A stretch of DNA of 61,366 nt from contig JALSVQ010000032.1 in assembly GCA_027073495.1 (NCBI GenBank), positions 1 to 61,366 of the forward strand. Reading direction: 5' to 3'. A program made the translations under genes and the position numbers. A model generated the notes under the pieces. The model was not told the DNA's origin. It saw only the letters and a list, made by a program, of their open reading frames with translations, and did not search any database. Below are positions 8,326-16,021 of the stretch, in pieces. How positions within the stretch are numbered: the stretch's first letter is position 1; the number at the start of each line of letters is the position of its first letter. The stretch is from Flavobacteriaceae bacterium. Lineage in GTDB: Bacteria > Bacteroidota > Bacteroidia > Flavobacteriales > Flavobacteriaceae.

Positions 8326-8454
8326 TTATCTTGTTCCTCCGTGTCCTTTACCTACAACAAAAAGTATTTTAATATTTAAGTAAGTAAAAATAAATAATTG
8401 AACCAATACACAGTTCATCATAAATTTTTGTGTTTTTGATATTGTTTTTATCAT
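8326..8454 (-). CDS. 42-aa single-pass membrane peptide in the SQR operon
   Basis: An ATG at 8454 opens a 42-codon frame ending with TAA at 8326. The protein has a basic N-terminus (MIKTISKTQK), one hydrophobic segment at about residues 15-34 (VLVQLFIFTYLN, then IKILFVV) and a glycine-rich polar end, GKGHGGTR. It starts 13 bp after the stop of the 487-aa SQR-like gene and lies before that unit's terminator, so it is transcribed with it. No catalytic family is recognised. The position and topology suggest a small membrane partner or anchor of the flavoprotein. The short length makes a chance frame possible, but the operon spacing, the membrane segment and the terminator placement argue for a real gene. 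Confidence 0.7.
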   Translation of the reverse strand: MIKTISKTQKFMMNCVLVQLFIFTYLNIKILFVVGKGHGGTR

Positions 8455-8467
8455 AATTATATTGTTT

Positions 8468-9931
8468 TTATTCTGGTATAAGCCACCAGAAAGGTTTTAA
8501 TTTAGCTTTATAAATAAACATATAGTGTAAGGCAAGTTTGAGCCAATGTCCTGCTAGCCCATAGCTCCCAATTGTATTTTTTAATTCACGACCGCCTGTA
8601 TCAGGATATTTTTTATAATCTGGAACAATAGGAGTCATTGTCATTGAAATACCAGTACCTCTAAATAATCCATAACCAGAAGATGCAACGCAAGCAGCAC
8701 CCATATTACCCATTGAGCCTTTATGACTCGCTGTCATAGTATTGTTTTTTACCATATCAGTAATATTGTCTGCTACAACTTTTGCAGAGATACCAGAAGG
8801 CATTCCTGTACGTGGTGGCGCAGGAAATATAGCTCTACCATTTACAGATTTACGTGGTTTAGAAATAGCATGTGGTGGTGCAAAAGCAATACCTGGTGCA
8901 AATATATTTGCATAACTTGGGTTTTGATAAGTCTCTGGCCAATCTTGTACAGTCCATTCTTCATAAGGACGTTTGGTATAATCGGCATCAACTTTCATAA
9001 AGCCATTAGGAGCAAATAATTTCTCAGTTATTTCATTGCCATTTTTATCAAAGGCTTTAAAACCATGACCTGAGAAACTTGGTATCAACATACCAAAATC
9101 AAAAGATTCACTAGCTTCTACTCCATCCAAAGTTTCATAAAAAGCAGTATTGTTTTCTATTTTATAAACTCCAGCACGTTTAATCCATTTAATGTCTCTA
9201 TCATTAAAAACCATTTCGCCCAATTCTTTGGAAGTGAGTTGTTCTCCAAAAACATTGAAAACACCACCATCTACACCAAAGTCTCCAAGCTCATATTCAT
9301 TAGATATCCAAGTAATGGTTGCTTTATCACGTACCTTGTAACGTCTTAACTCGTGATCAATATTTAAGATGTATTCAAAAGCAGCGCCTTGACAAGTAGC
9401 AAGCGCATGCCCTGAACCAACAAGTATTTTTACGTGCTCACCTTTCTTCATACGTTGAATGAGCTTGTCTAATTCGTGCCATGCATGTTCTGCATGTGTG
9501 TATGTACAAACCGACACTAGGTTATTGGTTTCTGGAATTAATCCCGGAGTAGCTTCAAAATTTAATTTTGGCCCTGTACCATTGACCAAAAAGTCATAAC
9601 TAACTTTTTCTTGTTTTCCTTTGTTATCTCCAGATACATATTCTACCAAGATATAGCCTTTTTCTTCTTGACTATCTCCTTCTGGATGAAAGGAAATGGC
9701 TTTTGCCAAAATATGCTTAATCTTTGCTTTTTTGTAGATAGGAGCTAATGGAAACACAAGATGCTTGCGTTTCATACGTCCTACTCCTAGCCAGATATTG
9801 GAAGGAATCCATTGGTAATTACTATTAGGAGAAACCATAATTACCTCATGGTCTTTTCCGAGAGTTTTATTTAAAAAGGAAACAGCAGTATGTCCAGATA
9901 CTCCAGCTCCTAAAACGACTATTTTTGCCAT
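8468..9931 (-). CDS. sulfide:quinone oxidoreductase-like FAD flavoprotein (long form)
   Basis: The protein is 487 aa, longer than typical SQRs (about 400-450). The FAD motif GAGVSG is at 8-13 and a second flavin strand, FLVNGTGPKLNFEATPG, at 114-130. Three cysteines match the SQR triad in order and context: Cys142 (SVCTYTHAEHAWH), Cys180 (GHALATCQGAAFEYI, where SQR has C-x-GPAYEF) and Cys414 (GAACVASSGYG). A final amphipathic part (HWLKLALHYMFIYKAKLKPFWW) could bind the membrane. The expected reaction is sulfide oxidation to polysulfide or persulfide with electrons to the quinone pool. It is followed by a 42-aa membrane peptide. A second SQR-like gene downstream is divergent in sequence, so the two are not a recent duplication. 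Confidence 0.87.
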   Translation of the reverse strand: MAKIVVLGAGVSGHTAVSFLNKTLGKDHEVIMVSPNSNYQWIPSNIWLGVGRMKRKHLVFPLAPIYKKAKIKHILAKAISFHPEGDSQEEKGYILVEYVSGDNKGKQEKVSYDFLVNGTGPKLNFEATPGLIPETNNLVSVCTYTHAEHAWHELDKLIQRMKKGEHVKILVGSGHALATCQGAAFEYILNIDHELRRYKVRDKATITWISNEYELGDFGVDGGVFNVFGEQLTSKELGEMVFNDRDIKWIKRAGVYKIENNTAFYETLDGVEASESFDFGMLIPSFSGHGFKAFDKNGNEITEKLFAPNGFMKVDADYTKRPYEEWTVQDWPETYQNPSYANIFAPGIAFAPPHAISKPRKSVNGRAIFPAPPRTGMPSGISAKVVADNITDMVKNNTMTASHKGSMGNMGAACVASSGYGLFRGTGISMTMTPIVPDYKKYPDTGGRELKNTIGSYGLAGHWLKLALHYMFIYKAKLKPFWWLIPE

Positions 9932-9959
9932 AATGTTACTTAAATTGAATTATCGTTAG

Positions 9960-9967
9960 CAAAAATA
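9960..9967 (-). promoter_or_regulatory. putative -7 element (TATTTTTG) for the long SQR-like gene
   Basis: A TAnnTTTG match on the minus strand lies 28 bp upstream of the ATG at 9931. There is no convincing -33 TTG at the right distance. An inverted repeat, GTAAC-AAAT-GTTAC, at 10011-10024 lies about 45 bp further upstream. Confidence 0.5.
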
Positions 9968-10037
9968 CATCGAATTGTCCTATTTAACTAATTTTAGACA
10001 AAGCGTATTTGTAACAAATGTTACTGATTATCAATTG

Positions 10038-10802
10038 TTAAACAGCAAGCTCGACAAGCAAAGGACAATGATCAGAATGCTTCGCTTCGGGCAATATAAT
10101 GCTTCTTTTTATTTTTTCTTTCAAGGGCTCACTTACCATATGATAGTCAATACGCCATCCTTTGTTATTATTTCTCGCATTGGCACGGTAGCTCCACCAC
10201 GTGTAGTTATGCGGTTCAGGGTTTAAATACCTAAAACTATCTATGAATCCACTAGCAATAAATTTGCTCAGCCACGCACGTTCTTCAGGTAGAAAACCAG
10301 AAGAATTTTTATTTGCCACTGGATTGTGAATGTCTATTGCTTCGTGGCAGATATTATAGTCACCACAAATTAGCAGATTCGGATGAGTTTCTTTTAATGC
10401 AGTAACATAAGTTAAAAATTCATCCATATAATTAAACTTAAATGCTAAACGCGCACTATTGGTACCTGAGGGAAGGTATAAACTCATAACAGATACACCA
10501 TCAAAATCGGCACGTAAGTTTCGCCCTTCAAAATCCATCGTTTCAATGCCTGTGCCATAAACTACATTATTAGGTTTTATTTTAGAAAGAATAGCAACAC
10601 CACTATAGCCTTTCTTTTGTGCAGAATACCAATAATTATATTTATAACCAATTGCCTCCAAAGCTGCAATATCAACTTGTTCTTCCATTGCTTTTATTTC
10701 TTGCAGACAGACCACATCTGCGCCAGTAGTAGCAAGCCATTCAACAAATCCTTTTTTCATCGCAGCGCGTATGCCGTTTACATTATAAGAGATAATTTTC
10801 AT
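10038..10802 (-). CDS. xth: exodeoxyribonuclease III (AP endonuclease)
   Basis: The protein is 254 aa, the usual size of the ExoIII/ExoA family. It cleaves DNA 5' of abasic sites and degrades 3' ends in base-excision repair. Family motifs are MKIISYNVNGIRAA (1-14), VVCLQEIKA (metal-binding Glu), GRNLRADF, ICGDYNICH (catalytic Asp/Asn), WWSYR, GWRIDYH and KHSDHCPL near the C-terminus (catalytic Asp244 and His245). It is transcribed divergently from asnB. A -7 element, TAAGTTTG, lies at 10829-10836. Nothing suggests an operon partner: the next minus-strand gene, SQR-like, starts 106 bp downstream with its own promoter. Confidence 0.94.
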   Translation of the reverse strand: MKIISYNVNGIRAAMKKGFVEWLATTGADVVCLQEIKAMEEQVDIAALEAIGYKYNYWYSAQKKGYSGVAILSKIKPNNVVYGTGIETMDFEGRNLRADFDGVSVMSLYLPSGTNSARLAFKFNYMDEFLTYVTALKETHPNLLICGDYNICHEAIDIHNPVANKNSSGFLPEERAWLSKFIASGFIDSFRYLNPEPHNYTWWSYRANARNNNKGWRIDYHMVSEPLKEKIKRSIILPEAKHSDHCPLLVELAV

Positions 10803-10828
10803 CTATTCTTAGTATTTAAATATTGCTC

Positions 10829-10836
10829 CAAACTTA
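10829..10836 (-). promoter_or_regulatory. putative -7 element (TAAGTTTG) for exonuclease III
   Basis: A TAnnTTTG match on the minus strand lies 26 bp upstream of the ATG at 10802. The rest of the 193-bp divergent region to asnB is very AT-rich, and I see no further convincing site in it. Confidence 0.4.
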
Positions 10837-10995
10837 CAATTTTTAATTCAAAGTACTTTATTTCTTTATTAAATTTACATTTTTAATAAAATAATCAATA
10901 TTAAATTACAAAATAAAAGCATTATTAATATAAAGCTTTTAATAATAAACAAAAAGCAAGTTGTTTGCATTGTAATTAATTAAAGAAAAAAAACA

Positions 10996-12606
10996 ATGTG
11001 TGGAATACTAGCTATTATAGGAAAAGATATTGATGTAGCTCAAGCTAAAGAATTATCAAAACGAATGTCGCATCGCGGGCCTGATGAAAGTGATTTAGTA
11101 CAAACAGCAGCTGGGCATGTATTGAGTCACGAACGGTTATCTATTATTGATTTAAATACAGGACGTCAGCCAATACAAGGGACAGGTAAAGCATGGATGA
11201 TACATAATGGCGAAATATACAATCACAAAGCATTGAAAGAAAAGGAACTCAAAGACCATGTTTTTTGCACAAACTCAGATTCTGAAGTCATTGTACATCT
11301 TTATGAAAAATATGGCTACGATTTTATATCGAAACTAGATGGTGTTTTTGCTTTTGTAGTTGTCGACGGAGATGATTTTATTGTAGCACGTGACCCAATT
11401 GGCGTGAAACCACTCTATTATGGAAAAGACAGCGCAGGACGTTACTATTTTGCTTCGGAGATGAAAGCTTTAGCAGACGCATGCGAAATGTTTGAAGCCT
11501 TTCCTACCGGGCATTATTTTACTAAAAAAACTGGCTTTGTACGCTATTACGTTCCTACTTGGTTTGATGCTAAAAAAGCAACTAAAGCATTAGACTATGA
11601 CAAGCTTCGCAATGGATTAATTAAAGCTACCGAAAAACGTTTGATGGCAGATGTGCCTTTGGGCGTTTTGCTTTCTGGAGGTTTGGATTCATCTTTGACT
11701 TCTGCTATAGCAATGCGCTTGTTAAAAGAAAAAGGCAAAGAACTGCATTCTTTTTCTATTGGTTTAGAAAAAGAATCACCAGATTTGCAAGCGGCCAAAA
11801 AAGTAGCTGATTTTCTAGGAACTAGACATCACGAAATTTATTTTACCATAGCAGAGGGGATCGCTATTATTAAAAAATTAATTTGGCATCTCGAAACTTA
11901 TGATGTCACTTCAATACGTGCTAGCACACCGATGTATTTTCTGAGTCAAGCAATAGTCGAATCGGGAGTCAAAGTTGTACTCTCAGGCGAAGGAGCCGAT
12001 GAAATGTTTGGTGGCTATCTGTATTTTAAAAATGCACCTAGCACGAGTGAATTTCAGAAGGAAACCATTAGGAGAGTACGCTTGCTTTCTACATCAGATT
12101 GCCTGCGTGCAGACAAATCTACGATGGCTCACGGACTAGAAGCACGTGTTCCATTTTTAGACAACGATTTTCTAGCTACTGTAATGCGCATCAGTCCGCA
12201 AGAAAAGGAAGCAAAAACATATAATGGTATTGAAAAATATATTTTGCGCAAAGCATTTGACACTCCTGAAGACCCATTTTTACCCAACGAAGTGCTTTGG
12301 CGTCAAAAAGAGCAATTCTCTGACGGTGTTGGTTACAGCTGGATTGACACATTGATTGCGCATTGTGAATCTCAAGTAAGTGCTGCCGATTTTGAGCAAG
12401 CAAGCAAACTATTTCCTCACAATACGCCAACAAGCAAAGAAGCGTTCTTTTACAGAACACTGTTTCACGAACATTTTCCACAAGATGCAGCGGCAAAAAC
12501 AGTGCTAAAATGGATACCAAAATGGCAAGAAAACACAGACCCGAGTGGACGAGCCAACATAAGTCATGTAACAGCAGATATGGTGCAAATGAATAGCGCT
12601 TCTTAG
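10996..12606 (+). CDS. asnB: asparagine synthase (glutamine-hydrolysing)
   Basis: The protein is 536 aa. It converts aspartate, glutamine and ATP to asparagine and glutamate. The mature N-terminus begins with the catalytic Cys2 (MCGILAIIG) of the class II glutaminase domain, with RMSHRGPDES, SHERLSIID, HNGEIYNH and SDSEV following. The synthetase half has the pyrophosphatase loop LSGGLDSS (226-233) and VLSGEGADEMFGGY, and MAHGLEARVPFLD near the C-terminal part. Length and motif order match complete AsnB enzymes of the E. coli type, unlike the longer AsnB-like enzymes of polysaccharide clusters. It is alone on the plus strand, 96 bp before guaA, which has its own -7 element. Confidence 0.96.
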   Translation: MCGILAIIGKDIDVAQAKELSKRMSHRGPDESDLVQTAAGHVLSHERLSIIDLNTGRQPIQGTGKAWMIHNGEIYNHKALKEKELKDHVFCTNSDSEVIVHLYEKYGYDFISKLDGVFAFVVVDGDDFIVARDPIGVKPLYYGKDSAGRYYFASEMKALADACEMFEAFPTGHYFTKKTGFVRYYVPTWFDAKKATKALDYDKLRNGLIKATEKRLMADVPLGVLLSGGLDSSLTSAIAMRLLKEKGKELHSFSIGLEKESPDLQAAKKVADFLGTRHHEIYFTIAEGIAIIKKLIWHLETYDVTSIRASTPMYFLSQAIVESGVKVVLSGEGADEMFGGYLYFKNAPSTSEFQKETIRRVRLLSTSDCLRADKSTMAHGLEARVPFLDNDFLATVMRISPQEKEAKTYNGIEKYILRKAFDTPEDPFLPNEVLWRQKEQFSDGVGYSWIDTLIAHCESQVSAADFEQASKLFPHNTPTSKEAFFYRTLFHEHFPQDAAAKTVLKWIPKWQENTDPSGRANISHVTADMVQMNSAS

Positions 12607-12627
12607 TACAAATAATTATTAAAATAA

Positions 12628-12661
12628 TTGAAGTTTTATTTCTTTGTATTTCTTATTTTTG
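12628..12661 (+). promoter_or_regulatory. putative guaA promoter (TTG-N23-TATTTTTG)
   Basis: The -7 octamer TATTTTTG lies at 12654-12661, with a TTG at 12628-12630, spaced 23 nt. This is at the long edge of the Bacteroidota range. The start of transcription would be about 35 nt before the guaA ATG. Confidence 0.5.
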
Positions 12662-12702
12662 CGAATGGAAAAATCAGAAAATAATCTTAAAAATACTGTG
12701 TT

Positions 12703-14232
12703 ATGAAAAACGGAATAGTTATTTTAGACTTCGGTTCGCAGTATAATCAACTGTTAGTAAAAAAAATACGTAAGATGGGTGTCGTAGCGCATCTTATACC
12801 TTATAATAGTTCCATTGCTACAATACAGTCTTTTGAACCAAAAGGTATTGTACTATCTGGAGGTCCCGCTTCGGTTTATCTTGATAATGCCTTTATGCCA
12901 GATAAAGCTTTGTTTGATTTGAATATTCCTATTTTGGGTATTTGTTATGGCATGCAGCTATTGGCTAAGATTTACAATGGAAAAGTAGCACGTGCCGATA
13001 TCCATGAATATGGACAAGAAGAAATAACGGTTCAAGCGCAATCTTCATTATTTCAAGGCTTGGTGTCTAGGTTTAAAGTATTGATGAGTCATGCTGATAG
13101 CGTGATTGAACTACCTAAAGGTTTTGCACAAACAGCACAAACAACAGATGCAATTGCTGCAATAGAAAATGATGATTTACTGCGTTATGGTGTGCAATTT
13201 CATCCAGAAGTTGAACTTACAGAAAATGGAATTTCAATACTCGAAAATTTTGTTTTTAATATAGCTAAAGCAGCCAAAAACTGGATTATGCATGATTTTA
13301 TCACAACAAAAATAAATGAAATCAAAACGCAAGTTGGCAATCAAAAGGTTATTTTAGGACTTTCTGGCGGTTTAGATTCTTCGGTAGCTGCAGTTTTACT
13401 ACAACGCGCTATTGGGAATCAACTGACATGTATCTTTGTTGATACAGGTTTAATGCGTAAAGACGAAGGCAAACTCGTTCAAGAGACTTACGGAAAGCAT
13501 TTTGATATGAATATTCAATATATCGATGCGTCGCATACTTTTTATGATGCATTAGCTGACGTAACAGACCCTGAAACGAAACGAAAAATTATTGGAAAAC
13601 TTTTTATTGATGTTTTTGATAAAGCAGCCAAAAGCATGGAAGGTGTCTCATTTTTAGCTCAAGGAACTATTTACCCTGACGTTATTGAGTCACAAGGTAT
13701 TGGTCACGCTGCTGCTATTAAATCGCATCATAATGTTGGTGGTTTACCCGAAAAAATGGGGTTCAAATTAGTAGAACCGCTACGTGAACTTTTTAAATCT
13801 GAAGTGCGTGCTATTGGAAAAGAAATGGGCATGCACAGTGACTTACTAAACCGTCATCCTTTCCCTGGACCTGGTCTTGGCATCCGAATATTAGGAGCAA
13901 TAACTCCAGAAAAAGTAGCGTCACTACAAGAGGCAGATGCTATATTTATAGCAGAATTGCGCAAGCATAATTTATATGACAAAGTAGGACAAGCTTTTGT
14001 AGCTTTGCTACCTGTTAAATCTGTTGGTGTTATGGGTGATGTACGCACTTACGCTTATACTGCAGTTGTACGTTCGGTAGACACTACAGATTTTATGACT
14101 GCAAAATGGACACGTTTGCCTTATGAATTTTTAGATTTAGTTTCCGCACGTATTATCAATGAAGTCAAAGGTATTAATAGAGTAGTTTATGATATTAGTT
14201 CGAAACCACCAGCAACAATTGAGTGGGAGTAA
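12703..14232 (+). CDS. guaA: GMP synthase (glutamine-hydrolysing)
   Basis: The protein is 509 aa. It aminates XMP to GMP with glutamine and ATP, the last step of guanine nucleotide synthesis. The N-terminal class I amidotransferase has LSGGPASVY, the nucleophile Cys81 in GICYGMQ, and His167/Glu169 in QFHPEVE. The ATP-pyrophosphatase domain starts with GLSGGLDSSVAA (219-230). The C-terminal dimerisation domain has FPGPGLGIR, MGDVRTY and the end SKPPATIEWE, which is typical of a complete GuaA. It is a single-gene unit with a putative promoter upstream and an imperfect terminator hairpin shared with the convergent tRNA-Arg/YqeY side. Confidence 0.97.
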   Translation: MKNGIVILDFGSQYNQLLVKKIRKMGVVAHLIPYNSSIATIQSFEPKGIVLSGGPASVYLDNAFMPDKALFDLNIPILGICYGMQLLAKIYNGKVARADIHEYGQEEITVQAQSSLFQGLVSRFKVLMSHADSVIELPKGFAQTAQTTDAIAAIENDDLLRYGVQFHPEVELTENGISILENFVFNIAKAAKNWIMHDFITTKINEIKTQVGNQKVILGLSGGLDSSVAAVLLQRAIGNQLTCIFVDTGLMRKDEGKLVQETYGKHFDMNIQYIDASHTFYDALADVTDPETKRKIIGKLFIDVFDKAAKSMEGVSFLAQGTIYPDVIESQGIGHAAAIKSHHNVGGLPEKMGFKLVEPLRELFKSEVRAIGKEMGMHSDLLNRHPFPGPGLGIRILGAITPEKVASLQEADAIFIAELRKHNLYDKVGQAFVALLPVKSVGVMGDVRTYAYTAVVRSVDTTDFMTAKWTRLPYEFLDLVSARIINEVKGINRVVYDISSKPPATIEWE

Positions 14233-14265
14233 ATAATATTGGATAAAACACCACTTTGAAAATAA

Positions 14266-14315
14266 AAAAACCGAACTTTCAAATACAAATAAATTTGATT
14301 TGACGTTCAGTTTTT
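14266..14315. terminator. imperfect terminator hairpin between guaA and tRNA-Arg
   Basis: The outer arms AAAACCGAAC and GTTCAGTTTT pair with one mismatch on the plus strand, or a G-U pair on the minus strand. The inner arms CAAAT and ATTTG lie inside. A run of T follows on both strands. It could end guaA and the convergent tRNA transcript. Confidence 0.5.
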
Positions 14316-14326
14316 CTATTTGTTCG

Positions 14327-14400
14327 TGACCTCGACAGGATTCAAACCTGTAACCCTCAGAGCCGAAATCTGATATTCTATTCAGTTGAACTACGAGGCC
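14327..14400 (-). tRNA. tRNA-Arg (anticodon TCG)
   Basis: The 74-nt cloverleaf, read on the minus strand, has acceptor stem GGCCTCG/CGAGGTC with discriminator A and no encoded CCA. The D stem is GTTC/GAAT, the anticodon stem TCAGA/TCTGA with loop TTTCGGC (anticodon TCG), and the T stem ACAGG/CCTGT. It would read CGA (and other CGN) arginine codons. Two bases are unusual: position 19 is A and position 56 is T, where almost all tRNAs have G19 and C56. The changes covary and could form A19-U56. The yqeY-like gene lies just upstream on the same strand (16 bp between its stop and the tRNA) and may share the transcript. Confidence 0.9.
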
Positions 14401-14415
14401 ATTACGTTTTCTTAA

Positions 14416-14865
14416 TTATGACAACAATGCTTTTACTATTGTAGAAATGGTTTTTCCATCAGCTTTTCCTGCCAATTCTTTATTTGCCATTCCCATTACT
14501 TTCCCCATATCTTTCATGGAGTTAGCACCAATTTTCTCAACTATTGCAGCAATGATTTCTTGCACTTTATCTTCGCTCATTTGCTCTGGTAAAAATTCAG
14601 CTATAATTGCCGCTTGAACTAACTCCGGTTCTGCCAAATCACCACGTCCTTGATCAGTAAAAAGTGAAGCGCTGTCTTTGCGTTGCTTTACTAACTTTTG
14701 CAATAATTTTAATTCTTGCTCTTCTGTCAATTCATCGCTTCCTCCAGAAGCTGTTTTGGCTAGTATTATTTCTGATTTGATTGCACGTAATGATTCTAAA
14801 GCTACTTTATCTTTAGCTTTCATTGCTACAACCATTTTTTTCATTAAATCTTTTTCTAAACTCAT
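14416..14865 (-). CDS. GatB/YqeY domain-containing protein
   Basis: The protein is 149 aa, the usual size of stand-alone YqeY proteins. It is all helical and charged. Conserved family features are LRAIKSEI (25-32), LQKLVKQRKDSA (54-65), FLPEQMSE (93-100) and the GKADGKTI segment near the C-terminus. YqeY resembles the tail domain of the GatB subunit of Glu/Asp-tRNA amidotransferase and is thought to bind tRNA or tRNA-linked enzymes, but its function is not established. The neighbouring tRNA-Arg, 16 bp downstream on the same strand, is a coincidence worth noting. A -7-like octamer (TAACTTTG, 14883-14890, minus) lies 18 bp upstream of the start. Confidence 0.9.
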   Translation of the reverse strand: MSLEKDLMKKMVVAMKAKDKVALESLRAIKSEIILAKTASGGSDELTEEQELKLLQKLVKQRKDSASLFTDQGRGDLAEPELVQAAIIAEFLPEQMSEDKVQEIIAAIVEKIGANSMKDMGKVMGMANKELAGKADGKTISTIVKALLS

Positions 14866-14935
14866 CTTTTAATTTATTTATGCAAAGTTACAATAATTAT
14901 TATTGCCATTTCCTAGTAAGTAGTACAAATTCAAC

Positions 14936-15811
14936 CTACACCTTCCCTAAGTACTTCTTAGGTGTCGTTCCAAATTTCTTTTTAAACGCGGCTATAAAAT
15001 GACTTGAAGTACTATAACCAACAAGCTCACTTACTTCACTCACGTTATGTGTTTTTGTTTCAAGGAGTTGGCGTGCATAATCCATTTTGTAGTCAATTAA
15101 AAAATTAAAAACAGTTTCTCCATATATTTGTTTAAAGCCTTCTTTGAGTTTACTCAGTGACAAGCCAACTGTTTGCGCAAGTACTGTGAGCGATGGCGGT
15201 TCTGCCATATTTGCTATAATTATTTCTTTGGCTTGTTTAATTTTTTGGACGTTTTTTTCATCATTCAAAAAAGGGCATTTTTCATTGGAAGCATCTTCTG
15301 TAAAATTAAAATACAAACTTAAAAGTTCATATATTTTACCCTTTGAATAGAGCTTTTCTAAAGAATGATGCAAGTTATAATTAAACAATTCATTAAGCAC
15401 TATTTGCTCTTTTGGACTTAATGGTTTCCCAGAATAGTATTTTTTACCTTTATTCTCATCACTAATAAAAGTAATGTATTTTGAAAAATCAGAAAAAAAT
15501 GAATGAAATTTTTTAATCGTAATTAAAGTAGTTAATATACGAGATTGCCCTTCAATTTCAATATTTATGGGTAAATTCTGCATCGGATTATACAGAATTA
15601 ATGAATTATTTTCTGTAATATCTAACTTATAAGCGCCATTATTATAAACCAATTTTCCTGCACCTTTAACACAAAAAAACAATTGAATATAGTTATTATC
15701 AACTTCCTTTGAGTAACTTTTATTTTTTGTGCTCTTATTATCTAGTTTTATCAAAAAGAAACCTTCTTCTATAGTGCTTGAAGATGCAAAGTTTTTATCG
15801 TTATTTTTCAT
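14936..15811 (-). CDS. AraC-family transcriptional regulator
   Basis: The protein is 291 aa from the ATG at 15811. An earlier ATG at 15859 is rejected because it overlaps the -7 element. Residues about 1-180 form a variable sensing domain with no clear family. The C-terminal 100 residues carry two helix-turn-helix motifs: PSLTVLAQTVGLSLSKLKEGFKQIYG, given here in pieces as SLTVLAQTVGLS and KLKEGFKQIYG, then HNVSEVSELVGYST and SHFIAAFKKKFGTTPKKYLG. The arrangement resembles PchR-type regulators, which often control siderophore or iron genes, but no such genes are next to it. It is a single gene facing away from the DEAD-box helicase. Ligand and targets are unknown. Confidence 0.9.
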   Translation of the reverse strand: MKNNDKNFASSSTIEEGFFLIKLDNKSTKNKSYSKEVDNNYIQLFFCVKGAGKLVYNNGAYKLDITENNSLILYNPMQNLPINIEIEGQSRILTTLITIKKFHSFFSDFSKYITFISDENKGKKYYSGKPLSPKEQIVLNELFNYNLHHSLEKLYSKGKIYELLSLYFNFTEDASNEKCPFLNDEKNVQKIKQAKEIIIANMAEPPSLTVLAQTVGLSLSKLKEGFKQIYGETVFNFLIDYKMDYARQLLETKTHNVSEVSELVGYSTSSHFIAAFKKKFGTTPKKYLGKV

Positions 15812-15856
15812 TATTATTAAATATAAATTGAAAATTAGATGCTTTATAATCAATTG

Positions 15857-15885
15857 CAAAGATATTTAATTATATGAATTATCAA
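15857..15885 (-). promoter_or_regulatory. promoter of the AraC-family gene (TTG-N18-TATCTTTG)
   Basis: The minus-strand -7 element TATCTTTG (15857-15864) and -33 TTG (15883-15885) are separated by 18 nt, a good Bacteroidota match. It fixes the translation start at 15811, since the upstream ATG would lie within the promoter. Confidence 0.65.
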
Positions 15886-15991
15886 TTATTTTTTAGCGAT
15901 ATATTTATTATTAAACACACTAATTTCAAGGAATAATTATATTATTTAAGAAACAAATCTATTTTACAGCTCATAATCAATTCATTATACT

Positions 15992-15999
15992 TATCTTTG
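15992..15999 (+). promoter_or_regulatory. putative -7 element (TATCTTTG) for the DEAD-box helicase
   Basis: A TAnnTTTG match lies 22 bp before the ATG, giving a very short leader. This argues against a long cold-shock-type 5' UTR. No -33 TTG is apparent. Confidence 0.5.
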
Positions 16000-16021
16000 C
16001 ACGTTAATTTAAATAAAAGTA

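Noticed and set aside
6867-9931. The two SQR-like genes as a recent tandem duplication
   Set aside because: Sequences, lengths (414 vs 487 aa) and cysteine contexts differ strongly; they are distinct subfamilies.
10803-10995. Riboswitch or T-box leader upstream of asnB
   Set aside because: The region is low-complexity AT-rich DNA with no GC-containing stems or conserved core visible.
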